Source: an uncultured Lysobacteraceae bacterium (GTDB taxonomy: Bacteria > Pseudomonadota > Gammaproteobacteria > Xanthomonadales > Xanthomonadaceae). From it: a stretch of 64,000 nt of DNA. The stretch's first letter is position 1; each line of letters starts with the position of its first letter. Positions 16,223-24,844 of this stretch are shown here, piece after piece. The DNA lies in the NCBI GenBank assembly GCA_936911875.1, contig CAKZGB010000011.1, positions 1 through 64,000 on the forward strand, read 5' to 3'. Both the position numbers and the translations under genes were made by a program. Below the pieces are notes generated by a model, which was given only the letters and a program-made list of their open reading frames with translations, searched no databases and was not told the origin of the DNA.

Positions 16223-17482
16223 TTATTCCAGCGAGCGTAAATCCAGTGTGCGCAGTTTCGGTGCGCGCCAGGCAGTGAGGATCACCACCGCGACGGTTAG
16301 CAGGCCACCCACAAAGACCGCGGGAATCAGGCCCATCAGCCCGGCCATCGAGCCGGTGTAGAACGCGCCCAGTTCATTGGACGAGCCAATAAAGATACCG
16401 TTGATAGACGACACGCGGCCGCGCATGTCGTCCGGCGTGGTGAGCTGCATGATGGTGGAGCGCAAAACCACCGAGATGCCATCGAGCAAACCGGACACGA
16501 CCAGGATCGCTGCCGACAACCACAGCCATTGCGACATGGCGAAGGCCGACCAGCACAAACCGAACAGCGCCACGGCCCACAGCAGAATCCGGCCGGCATT
16601 GCGCTCGAGCGGATTGCGGGCGAGCCACAGGGCCATCACGACCGAACCTAGAGCCGGAGCGGCGCGCAGAATACCCAGCGCCTCAGGGCCTTCGTTCAGC
16701 ACATCTTTGATGAAGGCAGGCAGCATCGAGATGGCACCGCCGAACAGAACCGCAAACATGTCCAGGGCCATGGCGGCGAGCAGGATCTGATTGCCCAGGA
16801 CAAAACGGCCACCCTCAGCAATGCTGGCGAAAATCGGCGGGCGCGACTCGGGTTTGGGGCGTTCGCCGACCTTGATGGTCCGCACGGCCACGGCGGCGAT
16901 CAGGCCGAACACGGCGGCCAGCGAGTAGGTCGTGCTCAGTCCCCATTTGGCGATGGCCAGTCCGGCGAACGCAGGTCCCAGCACCAGACCCATCTGGAAG
17001 ATCACCGCGCCAAAGCCGGCACCGCGGACGAAATCCGAGCGCTTCAGGACTTGCGCGAACAGGGCGTTATAGATGGGCCCCAAGAAGCTGCGCACACAGC
17101 CTGAAAGCGCGATCGCCAAGTAGATGAACCAGGTGCCTTCGACATGGATGGTGTCGGTGGTCACCAGCAACAGCAGCAGTGGCGTCAGCGCCAGTACGAG
17201 GCAGCTGAACATGCCCAGCACGCGACGCTTGAGATGATCGACCAGGTAGCCGGCAAACGGCGCCACCAGAAAGTACGGGATGACCTCAGCAAGGCCGATG
17301 GTGCCCAGCGCGGTGGGATTGCGCGTGATCGAGTAGATCTGCCAGCCGACGGCGACCGCAACCATCTGGTACGACAGCATCGTAAAGATGCGGTAGACCA
17401 TGAGCTGCAGGAACTGCGGATTCTCGAACGGATTAAAGCGCGTTGCAGAAGTCTCCTGCGACTCGGCGGTGTTCTCAGTCAT
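16223..17482 (-). CDS. MFS transporter (EntS/MFS_3-like)
   Basis: A 419-aa protein from the ATG at 17482, which overlaps the end of sufE. About 12 hydrophobic helices are visible. NPTALGTIGLAEVIPYFLVAPFAGYLVDHLKRR matches the loop 2-3 motif of the EntS/MFS_3 drug and siderophore exporter group. Its substrate is unknown. It lies in cysS-sufE-MFS with overlapping ends, but nothing ties it to Fe-S assembly beyond position. It ends at a shared terminator. Confidence 0.85.
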   Translation of the reverse strand: MTENTAESQETSATRFNPFENPQFLQLMVYRIFTMLSYQMVAVAVGWQIYSITRNPTALGTIGLAEVIPYFLVAPFAGYLVDHLKRRVLGMFSCLVLALTPLLLLLVTTDTIHVEGTWFIYLAIALSGCVRSFLGPIYNALFAQVLKRSDFVRGAGFGAVIFQMGLVLGPAFAGLAIAKWGLSTTYSLAAVFGLIAAVAVRTIKVGERPKPESRPPIFASIAEGGRFVLGNQILLAAMALDMFAVLFGGAISMLPAFIKDVLNEGPEALGILRAAPALGSVVMALWLARNPLERNAGRILLWAVALFGLCWSAFAMSQWLWLSAAILVVSGLLDGISVVLRSTIMQLTTPDDMRGRVSSINGIFIGSSNELGAFYTGSMAGLMGLIPAVFVGGLLTVAVVILTAWRAPKLRTLDLRSLE

Positions 17483-17915
17483 GCAGCGATTGTTCCGCAG
17501 CGTTGCGCACGTAGGCCAGCAAGGACGCCAAGCCATTAGAGCGAGTAGGTGACAGATGCTTGCTCAAACCGATGTCCTGCAGATAATGCGGCTCGGTTTC
17601 CAGAATTTCCTGCGCGGAGCGACCGCTATAGACACGCAGCGCCAGAAAAATCAGGCCCGACACAATGGTCGAATCACTGATCGCATCAAAGTGCAGCGCA
17701 TCGCGATCACCATGCGGAACAATCCACACTTGGCTCTGACAGCCTTTCAGCAGATTGGATTCGACCTTGAGTTCCGGCGCCAGATCGCGCAGTTTCTTGC
17801 CCAGATCAATCAGATACTGATAGCGCTCGGACCAGTCCCCAAAGAAGGCAAATTCCTCGGCGATGGCTTGCTGGGCCAGCTCGGCTGTCGGCTCCATCGG
17901 AAACATGGCGGTCAT
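17475..17915 (-). CDS. sufE: Cysteine desulfuration protein SufE
   Basis: A 146-aa protein of standard length. Cys59 in LLKGCQSQVW is the sulfur-accepting residue. The ends FFGDWSERYQYLIDLGKKL and LSPTRSNGLASLLAYVR are typical of SufE. It takes persulfide sulfur from a SufS-type desulfurase for Fe-S cluster assembly; no suf operon is in this window. It starts with a 4-nt overlap of cysS, so cysteine charging and cysteine sulfur transfer are co-translated. Confidence 0.95.
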   Translation of the reverse strand: MTAMFPMEPTAELAQQAIAEEFAFFGDWSERYQYLIDLGKKLRDLAPELKVESNLLKGCQSQVWIVPHGDRDALHFDAISDSTIVSGLIFLALRVYSGRSAQEILETEPHYLQDIGLSKHLSPTRSNGLASLLAYVRNAAEQSLHD

Positions 17916-19288
17916 TGGCGTCTCCAGCGCACACCCTGCGGTGTGTCTTCGATCAGGATGCCCTCGGCGGCCAGTTGATCGCGCAAGGCATCAGCGCGGG
18001 CGAAGTCGCGGGCTGCCTTGGCGGCGATGCGCTCATCGACCAGTGCCTGGATGCGCGCGTCGTCATCGTTGCCGGCACCGCGTTGCAGCCATTCGGCCGG
18101 GGCCTGTTGCAGCAGACCCATTGCCAGACCGGCGCCGAGCAGGTCGGCTTTCAGTGCCGCCAGTTCCGGGCCGTCGGTTTGGCCTTCGGCCAGACGCTTG
18201 CGCAGATCGGCCGCATAGCCGGCAATCAGAGCTAGCACTGCCGGGGTATTGAGATCGTCATCCAGCGCGGCCTCAACGGCGGCGGGGATGGCGGGGGTGG
18301 CTGCAATCGACTCGACATCACGCAAGGTGCCGTACAGGCGATCCAAGGTGCGGACCGATTGGGCGATCAGATTGTCCGACCACTCCAGCGGCTGGCGGTA
18401 ATGCGCGCTCAGCAGGGCATATCGAAGGGCCTCCGGCGGGTGACGCTCGACCAGATCGCGGATCCGTTCAATGTTGCCGATCGACTTGGACATTTTGGCG
18501 CCGGCGAAATTGAGCATGCCGTTGTGCAGCCACCAGCGGGCGAAGGGCTTGCCGCCATGGGCGCAGACACTTTGCGCAATCTCGTTTTCGTGATGCGGGA
18601 ATTGCAGATCGATGCCGCCGGCGTGAATGTCGATGGTCTCACCCAGGTGAGCCGCCGCCATGGCCGAGCACTCGATGTGCCAGCCGGGACGACCGACGCT
18701 CCAGGGCGACTCCCAACCCGGTTGCGTGGAGTCCGAAGGTTTCCACAGCACGAAATCGCCTGGGTTGCGCTTGTACGGCGCGATATCGACGCGGGCGCCG
18801 GCCAGCAGTTCATCAGGATTGCGGCCCGACAGGCGGCCATATTCGGCAAACGACTCGACCGAGAACAGCACATGCCCTTGTTCGGCATAGGCGTGGCCGG
18901 CCTCGATCAGCTGCTCAATCATGGCGATGATGTGCGAGATGTGACCGGTAGCCGTTGGCTCGATGTCAGGGCGACGCACGCCCAGCGCGGCCATGTCTTC
19001 TAAGTAGGCCGTAGTAAAACGGTCCGTGATGGCCGAGATCGGCACCTGCTGCTCGTTGGCGGCCTGATTGATCTTGTCATCGACGTCGGTGATATTGCGG
19101 GCGTAAACCACCTCGCCAAAGCGACGGCGCAGCGCCGAGGCCAATACGTCAAACACCACCGGTCCACGGCCGTTACCGATATGGACGTAGTTATAGACGG
19201 TCGGACCGCAGACGTACATGGTCACCCGTGTCGGATCGAGTGGGGCAAACGGCTCCACGGTTCGGCTCAGTGAGTTGTACAGTTGCAA
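17912..19288 (-). CDS. cysS: Cysteinyl-tRNA synthetase
   Basis: A 458-aa class I synthetase of standard length. MYVCGPTVYNYVHIGNGR contains the first zinc Cys and the HIGH motif; IECSAMA and HAGGIDLQFPHHENEIAQS carry further zinc ligands; AKMSKSIGN is KMSKS. It charges tRNA(Cys). It heads the operon cysS-sufE-MFS. Upstream on the minus strand a TAAAAT-like box around 19320 could be its -10 element. Confidence 0.98.
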   Translation of the reverse strand: MQLYNSLSRTVEPFAPLDPTRVTMYVCGPTVYNYVHIGNGRGPVVFDVLASALRRRFGEVVYARNITDVDDKINQAANEQQVPISAITDRFTTAYLEDMAALGVRRPDIEPTATGHISHIIAMIEQLIEAGHAYAEQGHVLFSVESFAEYGRLSGRNPDELLAGARVDIAPYKRNPGDFVLWKPSDSTQPGWESPWSVGRPGWHIECSAMAAAHLGETIDIHAGGIDLQFPHHENEIAQSVCAHGGKPFARWWLHNGMLNFAGAKMSKSIGNIERIRDLVERHPPEALRYALLSAHYRQPLEWSDNLIAQSVRTLDRLYGTLRDVESIAATPAIPAAVEAALDDDLNTPAVLALIAGYAADLRKRLAEGQTDGPELAALKADLLGAGLAMGLLQQAPAEWLQRGAGNDDDARIQALVDERIAAKAARDFARADALRDQLAAEGILIEDTPQGVRWRRQ

Positions 19289-19418
19289 GGTCCGCGTCCT
19301 TTCGGCTTGTGAACCCTTTATTTTAGCGTCAGCTGAGTGCAGTGTCTGCCGGTGATTCAGCGCCCAGTTCGTGAGCCCCCGTTAAAATCCCGTTGTACCG
19401 TAGTTTTAGGGAGCGTCC

Positions 19419-19886
19419 ATGAAATCGAATTCAGCTGCATCGGCTAGCCGTGCTATCGCCCGCCTGCTGATTGCCGTGAGTTTCATGGCGTTTTCGCTCT
19501 CGGCCCAGGAACGCATGATCATTAAAGAACATGTCAGTACCGAGTGGGCCGACGTCTTGCGGGTCACCCCCATCTATCAGAAAGTCACCGGCAGTCGCTG
19601 GGAACAGGTCTGCGAGGACGACAACCAGCAGGCGGAGTCCACGTCACTACGAGAGCGATGGCTGGACCGTCTGCGTTCGCTGGGTAAGGAAGAGAATGAC
19701 ACTCGGACCCGTGACCGGCTGACGGGCAAGGGCTGCCATCTGGTGCGAGTAGAGCGGGAGTTCCGCCGGCCCATCGCCTATGACGTGGACTATGCGTTTC
19801 GCGGCATGAAATTCCGTACGCGAATGCCCGAGGATCCCGGTTCGCGGGTACGTATTCGTGTTGGCGTCAGGCCCGTAGTCGAGTAA
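19419..19886 (+). CDS. Small exported protein of unknown function
   Basis: A 155-aa protein with a signal peptide, cleavage predicted after Ala29 (SLSA/QE). The mature part begins ADVLRVTPIY and ends with the pattern YDVDYAFRGMKFRTRMPEDPGSRVRIRV. That C-terminal pattern is shared with many xanthomonad glycine-zipper envelope proteins, but the glycine zipper is absent here and replaced by a charged linker with two cysteines (about 68 and 107). A GGGAG ribosome site is present. Probably periplasmic or surface; no function can be assigned. Confidence 0.75.
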   Translation: MKSNSAASASRAIARLLIAVSFMAFSLSAQERMIIKEHVSTEWADVLRVTPIYQKVTGSRWEQVCEDDNQQAESTSLRERWLDRLRSLGKEENDTRTRDRLTGKGCHLVRVEREFRRPIAYDVDYAFRGMKFRTRMPEDPGSRVRIRVGVRPVVE

Positions 19887-19889
19887 ACT
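19861..19889 (+). promoter_or_regulatory. Candidate promoter of the arginine leader and arg cluster
   Basis: TTGGCG (19861-19866) and TAAACT (19884-19889) are spaced by 17 bp. The -10 box overlaps the stop of the preceding gene. Transcription would start at about 19896-19897, exactly at the ATG of the leader ORF. Pattern match only. Confidence 0.55.
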
Positions 19890-19896
19890 TGCCACC

Positions 19897-20013
19897 ATGC
19901 AACTGCACGATGCCGCCCCGATGATTCTGACCGCTGCCTACATGGCTGCGGGCATGACTTCGCGTGCGCGACGGGTGACGCCCCTCCGGGTCCACGGACC
20001 GGAAGCCGCCTGA
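19897..20013 (+). CDS. Candidate arginine leader peptide, 38 aa, leaderless
   Basis: This ORF begins at the predicted +1 of the promoter above and has no ribosome site. Codons 23-31 read Arg-Ala-Arg-Arg-Val-Thr-Pro-Leu-Arg, so 4 of 9 codons are arginine (CGT, CGA, CGG, CGG), immediately before an RNA region that can fold two ways and a terminator. The next gene is the first enzyme-coding gene of an arginine biosynthesis cluster. That is the architecture of a ribosome-mediated attenuator. It is inference: I know of no described arginine leader of this kind in this group, and the Arg run could be chance. Confidence 0.5.
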   Translation: MQLHDAAPMILTAAYMAAGMTSRARRVTPLRVHGPEAA

Positions 20014-20057
20014 TTCCTGTCATCCCGGCAGGTTGCCCGCGGTGCTCCCGGTGCAAG

Positions 20058-20087
20058 ACCCGACCCGTTCCGGTGTCGGGTTTTTTT
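20058..20087 (+). terminator. Candidate attenuator terminator before argF'
   Basis: ACCCGAC (20058-20064) pairs with GTCGGGT (20075-20081), followed by a T-run to 20087. A competing helix is possible: ACCGGAA (19998-20004), at the end of the leader ORF, pairs with TTCCGGT (20068-20074) in the terminator loop. It sits 56 bp before the argF' ATG and inside the transcription unit, as expected of an attenuator. Confidence 0.7.
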
Positions 20088-20142
20088 GTTTGGCCCCAAG
20101 CATTTTCCCTTTAACTCTTTCCTTTTCCGTTTCGAGAACGTC

Positions 20143-21147
20143 ATGCCTTTGCATTTTCTCAATACCCAAGATTGGTCGCGCCCGGATCTCGATGCGCTGC
20201 TCGATGATGCCCGCCGCTTTAAGCAAAGCAAGCTTGGTGATCAGCTGCGCGGCAAATCCGTTGCCTTGCTGTTCTTTAATCCGTCGATGCGCACGCGGAC
20301 CAGTTTTGAACTCGGCACCTTTCAGCTCGGTGGACACGCGGTTGTGCTGCAACCGGGTAAAGACGCGTGGCCGATCGAGTTCGATGTCGGCACGGTCATG
20401 GACGGTGAGGCAGAAGAACACATTGCCGAAGTTGCTCGTGTTCTGAGCCGGTATGCGGACATCATTGGCGTGCGCGCCTTTCCTAAGTTTGTGGACTGGT
20501 CACTGGATCGTCAGGATCGCGTGCTGAACGCCATCGCGAAATATGCCGATGTGCCGGTGATCAACATGGAGACCATCACGCATCCCTGTCAGGAGCTGGC
20601 GCACATCATGGCGCTGCAGGAGCACTTCGGCACTACGGATCTGCGCGGCAAAAAATACGTGCTGACCTGGACGTATCATCCCAAGCCTCTGAACACCGCC
20701 GTGGCCAATTCAGCACTGACGATTGCAACGCGCATGGGCATGGATGTGACGCTGCTGTGCCCGACGCCCGAGTACATCCTCGATGAGCGCTACATGGGTT
20801 GGGCCGCACAGAACGTGGCCGAACATGGCGGCTCGCTGCAGGTGAGCCACGATATCGACAGCGCCTACGCCGGTGCCGATGTGGTCTATGCCAAGAGCTG
20901 GGGCGCCTTGCCTTATTTCGGTAACTGGGGTCCTGAGCTGCCGATCCGCGAACAGTACAAGCACTTCATGGTCGATGAGCGCAAGATGAGCCTGACCAAC
21001 GATGGCGTGTTCTCGCACTGCCTGCCGCTGCGCCGCAACGTCAAGGCGACCGATGCCGTGATGGATTCGCCGCGCTGCATCGCCATCAACGAAGCTGAAA
21101 ACCGCTTGCACGTGCAGAAGGCCATCATGGCCCGTGTCGTGCGCTAA
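20143..21147 (+). CDS. argF': N-acetylornithine carbamoyltransferase (AOTCase)
   Basis: A 334-aa transcarbamylase from ATG 20143. It has the carbamoyl-phosphate loop NPSMRTRTSFELG, METITHPCQELAH, TWTYHPKPLNTAVANS and FSHCLPLRRNVKATDAV. The sequence follows Xanthomonas AOTCase almost throughout, and segments such as WPIEFDVGTVMDGEAEEHIAEVARVL belong to it rather than to ornithine transcarbamylase. It converts N-acetylornithine to N-acetylcitrulline. It opens the cluster argF'-argG-argE'-argB/A-argC-argH and lies behind the candidate attenuator. The upstream in-frame ATG at 20086 lies in the terminator T-run and is unlikely. Confidence 0.95.
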   Translation: MPLHFLNTQDWSRPDLDALLDDARRFKQSKLGDQLRGKSVALLFFNPSMRTRTSFELGTFQLGGHAVVLQPGKDAWPIEFDVGTVMDGEAEEHIAEVARVLSRYADIIGVRAFPKFVDWSLDRQDRVLNAIAKYADVPVINMETITHPCQELAHIMALQEHFGTTDLRGKKYVLTWTYHPKPLNTAVANSALTIATRMGMDVTLLCPTPEYILDERYMGWAAQNVAEHGGSLQVSHDIDSAYAGADVVYAKSWGALPYFGNWGPELPIREQYKHFMVDERKMSLTNDGVFSHCLPLRRNVKATDAVMDSPRCIAINEAENRLHVQKAIMARVVR

Positions 21148-21184
21148 CTCTATTTCTTAAATTTGAATTAGGACTATTAAACAC

Positions 21185-22381
21185 ATGAGCAAGGACATCG
21201 TACTGGCATTTTCGGGCGGACTGGATACCAGTTTCTGCGTGCCGTATCTGCAGGAGCGCGGTTGGAATGTGCACACCGTCTTCGCGGACACCGGTGGTGT
21301 GGACGCCGAGGAACGTGCCTTCATTGAAGAACGCGCCAAGGAACTGGGCGTGGCATCGCATGTCACGGTCGATGGCGGTCCGGCGATCTGGAAGACCTTT
21401 GTGCGTCCGTTTGTGCAAGCCGGCGAAGCCTATCAGCAGCAGTATCCGCTGCTGGTGTCCGACCGCTATCTGATTGTCGAAGCGGCACTCAAGCGCTGTG
21501 ACGAACTGGGCACCCGCAGCATCGCGCACGGTTGCACCGGCATGGGCAATGACCAGGTCCGTTTCGACCTGACGGTTAAGGCCTTGGGCGATTACGAAAT
21601 CATTGCGCCGATCCGTGAGATCCAGAAAGAGCACACGCAGACTCGCGCTTACGAACAGGAATATCTCGAAGCTCGCGGTTTCGGTGTGCGCGCCAAGCAA
21701 AAGGCCTACACCATCAACGAAAACCTGCTGGGTCTGACCATGTCGGGTGGCGAGATCGACCGCTTCGAAGCGCCGGGCGAAGGCGCTGTCGGCTGGTGCC
21801 GTCCGCGTTCCGAGTGGCCGCAACAACCGCTGCAAGTCACCTTGGGCTTTGAACAGGGTGAGGCAGTCTCCTTGAATGGCGAACGCATGCCGGGCGAACA
21901 GATCCTGGCACAACTCAATCGTCAGTTTGCCGAATACGGCGTCGGTCGTGGCGTGTACACCGGCGACACCACCATCGGCCTGAAGGGCCGCATCATTTAT
22001 GAAGCACCGGGTCTGACCGCCTTGCTGTCGGCTCACCGCGCCCTTGAAGAAACCGTGCTCAGCAAGCATCAGAATCGCTTTAAGCCCGAAGTGGCGCGCA
22101 AGTGGGTGGAGCTCGTTTACGAAGGCTTCTTCCACGACCCGCTCAAGACCGACCTCGAAGCTTTCCTTGAAGCCTCGCAAGCCAAGGTCAATGGCGAAGT
22201 GGATCTGCGCACCGATGGTGCAACGGTCTCCGCTGTCGCCGTGCGCTCGCCGCACATTCTCAACGCCAAGGGCGCTACGTACGCGCAATCGGCCGACTGG
22301 GGTGTCGAAGAGGCCGAAGGCTTTATCCATCTGTTCGGCATGAGCTCGACGCTGTGGGCGGAAGTCAATCGTGGTGAATGA
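21185..22381 (+). CDS. argG: Argininosuccinate synthase
   Basis: A 398-aa protein of standard length. AFSGGLDTSFCVPYL is the ATP-pyrophosphatase loop, and HGCTGMGNDQVRFD and NENLLGLTM-type segments are conserved. It joins citrulline and aspartate. In this pathway citrulline comes from deacetylated acetylcitrulline. AGGA lies 10 nt before the ATG. The next gene starts within its last codons. Confidence 0.97.
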   Translation: MSKDIVLAFSGGLDTSFCVPYLQERGWNVHTVFADTGGVDAEERAFIEERAKELGVASHVTVDGGPAIWKTFVRPFVQAGEAYQQQYPLLVSDRYLIVEAALKRCDELGTRSIAHGCTGMGNDQVRFDLTVKALGDYEIIAPIREIQKEHTQTRAYEQEYLEARGFGVRAKQKAYTINENLLGLTMSGGEIDRFEAPGEGAVGWCRPRSEWPQQPLQVTLGFEQGEAVSLNGERMPGEQILAQLNRQFAEYGVGRGVYTGDTTIGLKGRIIYEAPGLTALLSAHRALEETVLSKHQNRFKPEVARKWVELVYEGFFHDPLKTDLEAFLEASQAKVNGEVDLRTDGATVSAVAVRSPHILNAKGATYAQSADWGVEEAEGFIHLFGMSSTLWAEVNRGE

Positions 22382-23474
22382 TTTGCAGCACGACGTGCTG
22401 CAGCATTTGCAGGCACTCATCGGCTTCGATACGCGCAATCCGCCGCGTTCGATTTCGACGGGTGGCATTTTTGATTACCTGCAAGCGCATCTGCACGGAT
22501 TTGAGTTTGAGCTGACGGACCACGGTGCCGGCGCGGTGTCGTTGCTGGCGGTGCGGGGCAACCCGAGTGTCGTATTCAACGTGCATCTGGACACCGTGCC
22601 GTCGTCCGATCAGTGGAGCGCCGATCCGTTGGTGATGCGTGATGCTGACGATCGCGTCATCGGCTTGGGTGTGTGCGATATCAAGGGTGCCGCAGCCGCC
22701 ATGTTGGCTTGCGCTGCACGCACGCAGGGCGATGTCGCACTGCTGTTCAGCACCGACGAGGAGGCTAACGATGCCCGTTGCATCGCTGGCTTCCTGCAGC
22801 GTTATTCGCAGCGTTTCAGCGCGGCGATCATTGCCGAACCGACCAACTGCGAGGCCGTACTGGCCCATCGAGGTATTGCTTCGGTTCGCGTGGCGTTTCG
22901 TGGTGAGGCCGGTCACGGTTCGGCTGCAGCGGCAGTGACCGCCAGTGCCGTGCATCAGGCCTTGCGCTGGGGCAACGCCGCGCTGGATCAGTTCGCGGCA
23001 TTGCAGGGCGAACGCTTCGGCGGCCTGACGGGTCTGCGTTACAACATCGGTCGCATCGAAGGCGGCATCAAAGCCAACGTCATTGCGCCGAGTACCGAGG
23101 TTCGTTTCAACTTCCGGCCATTGCCTTCGACCGATCTGGATCGAGTGCATGAGCAATTGCGCCAGGCTGCTGCCGGTAGCGATATCGTGCCCGAGGAATA
23201 CGAAGTTACGTTCCGCGGTCCGACACTGCCTGCAGGGGATATTGCGGGTGCCGAAGATCGTCGCCTGCGTGCGCGCGATCTGGCCGAAGAACTGGAACTC
23301 CCGATTGGCAATGCCGTGGACTTCTGGACCGAAGCCTCTTTGTTCTCCGAAGCCGGGTTGACCGCATTTGTGTTCGGTCCCGGCGATATTGCTCAAGCGC
23401 ATACCGCGGATGAGTGGGTACTGAAATCCCAACTCGCCACCTATGCCAATCATCTGATGAGACTGTTTCAGTGA
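22371..23474 (+). CDS. argE': N-acetylcitrulline/acetylornithine deacetylase (M20)
   Basis: A 367-aa M20 metallohydrolase. Motifs include NVHLDTVPSSDQW (metal His), the bridging Asp in CDIKGAAAA, STDEEAND (catalytic and metal Glu), and a final AHTADEWV. It removes acetate from N-acetylcitrulline, which fits adjacent AOTCase; acetylornithine may also be used. It starts at GTG 22371 or 22374, overlapping argG by 11 nt, and ends overlapping the GTG of argB/A. Confidence 0.92.
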   Translation: MVNDLQHDVLQHLQALIGFDTRNPPRSISTGGIFDYLQAHLHGFEFELTDHGAGAVSLLAVRGNPSVVFNVHLDTVPSSDQWSADPLVMRDADDRVIGLGVCDIKGAAAAMLACAARTQGDVALLFSTDEEANDARCIAGFLQRYSQRFSAAIIAEPTNCEAVLAHRGIASVRVAFRGEAGHGSAAAAVTASAVHQALRWGNAALDQFAALQGERFGGLTGLRYNIGRIEGGIKANVIAPSTEVRFNFRPLPSTDLDRVHEQLRQAAAGSDIVPEEYEVTFRGPTLPAGDIAGAEDRRLRARDLAEELELPIGNAVDFWTEASLFSEAGLTAFVFGPGDIAQAHTADEWVLKSQLATYANHLMRLFQ

Positions 23475-24844
23475 ACGGAATTCACACGCAGCGTCACAAC
23501 GATCAGCAAGAGCTGCAGACGCGCCAGACCATTGTCCGGTTGCTGTCCACCATGGGCGGCGCCAAAGAAATCTCGCAGTACCTCAAGCGCTTCTCGCAGC
23601 TGGATGCCAAACGCTTTGCCGTCGTTAAAGTCGGCGGCGCCGTGATTCGCGATGAGCTCGAGGCGCTCACCTCATCGCTCTCGTTCCTGCAGGATGTCGG
23701 CCTGACGCCCATCGTGGTGCATGGTGCCGGTCCGCAGCTCGACGCGGCTCTGCAGGAAGCGGGCATTCAAAAGGAAACGGTCGATGGCTTGCGCGTCACC
23801 CCACCGGAAGTGCTCAAGGTGGTGCGCCGTGTGCTGCAGACACAGAACCTGCGCCTGGTCGAAGCACTGCAGGCGGCTGATACGCGCGCCACTTCGATTG
23901 TCAGTGGCGTATTTGAGTCCGTGCTGATGGATGCCGATCGTCTCGGCATGGTGGGCGATGTGTGCTCGATTGAAACGGCGCCGATTGAGGCCGCGCTGCA
24001 TGCCGGTTCGATTCCGGTAATTGCATCGCTGGGCGAGACCGGTACAGGACAAATCGTCAACATCAACGCGGATGTAGCCGCCAATGAACTGGTCAAACGT
24101 CTGCAACCGTACAAGGTGGTGTTCCTGACGGGTACGGGTGGTTTGCTCGATACCGACGGCGACATCATCGACTCGATTAACCTGACCACTGAATACGACG
24201 ACCTGATGCAGGCCGATTGGATCAATGGCGGCATGCGTCTGAAGATCCGTCAGATTCACGATCTGCTGATGGAACTGCCGTTGTCGACCTCGGTCTCCAT
24301 CACTAAGCCGTCAGAGCTGGCCAAAGAACTGTTCACGCATACCGGTTCCGGAACGCTTGTGCGTCGCGGTGAGCGCGTGCTGTCGTTTGACCGTTGGGAA
24401 GATCTCGACCTGCCGCGCATGCGGGAACTGATTGAATCGGCCTTCGAACGGCGTCTGGCTAGCGATTATTTTGAAACCACGCCGCTGGTTCGTGCCTACG
24501 TATCCGAGAGCTATCGGGCGGCCATCATTCTGACCCAAGGCGTCGATGGCATTACCTACCTCGATAAGTTCGCCGTGACCGATGATGCACAAGGCGAAGG
24601 CCTGGGCCGCGCCGTCTGGAATGTCATGGACGAGCAATTTCCGCAAGTCTATTGGCGCTCCCGCGCATCGAATCCGATCAATGCGTTCTACAACTCCGTC
24701 TCGGATGGCAGCATGGTGCAGGGCATCTGGCGCGTGTTCTGGTGCGGTCTGGATCAGTTCTCGCAGATCGAAGCCTGCGTGCGCGATGCGGCCGAACGTC
24801 GTCCGAATCTCGAAGATGCAAAACCGGTAGAAGGCGCCGCATGA
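23471..24844 (+). CDS. argB: Bifunctional N-acetylglutamate synthase/kinase
   Basis: A 457-aa protein from GTG 23471, chosen because GTGA overlaps the argE' stop; the frame is open to 23414. Residues about 1-300 are an amino-acid kinase domain (VVKVGGAVI, VVHGAGPQLD, INADVAANELV, TGTGGLLD). Residues about 335-445 are a GNAT-type acetyltransferase (AIILTQ, LDKFAVTDDAQGEGLGRAVW). It supplies and phosphorylates N-acetylglutamate, the first two steps. This fusion is typical of xanthomonads and resembles vertebrate NAGS. Arginine feedback inhibition is likely from the family. Confidence 0.94.
   Translation: MNGIHTQRHNDQQELQTRQTIVRLLSTMGGAKEISQYLKRFSQLDAKRFAVVKVGGAVIRDELEALTSSLSFLQDVGLTPIVVHGAGPQLDAALQEAGIQKETVDGLRVTPPEVLKVVRRVLQTQNLRLVEALQAADTRATSIVSGVFESVLMDADRLGMVGDVCSIETAPIEAALHAGSIPVIASLGETGTGQIVNINADVAANELVKRLQPYKVVFLTGTGGLLDTDGDIIDSINLTTEYDDLMQADWINGGMRLKIRQIHDLLMELPLSTSVSITKPSELAKELFTHTGSGTLVRRGERVLSFDRWEDLDLPRMRELIESAFERRLASDYFETTPLVRAYVSESYRAAIILTQGVDGITYLDKFAVTDDAQGEGLGRAVWNVMDEQFPQVYWRSRASNPINAFYNSVSDGSMVQGIWRVFWCGLDQFSQIEACVRDAAERRPNLEDAKPVEGAA

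Noticed and set aside
18359..19003. 214-aa open frame on the plus strand inside cysS
   Set aside because: It is antisense to a highly conserved synthetase, with no ribosome site or motifs.
21125..22468. 447-aa open frame antisense to argG
   Set aside because: It spans argG and both its junctions. No family features; a codon-bias artefact.
22365..23453. 362-aa open frame antisense to argE'
   Set aside because: It is antisense over the whole M20 gene, with no motifs and low-complexity shadow composition.
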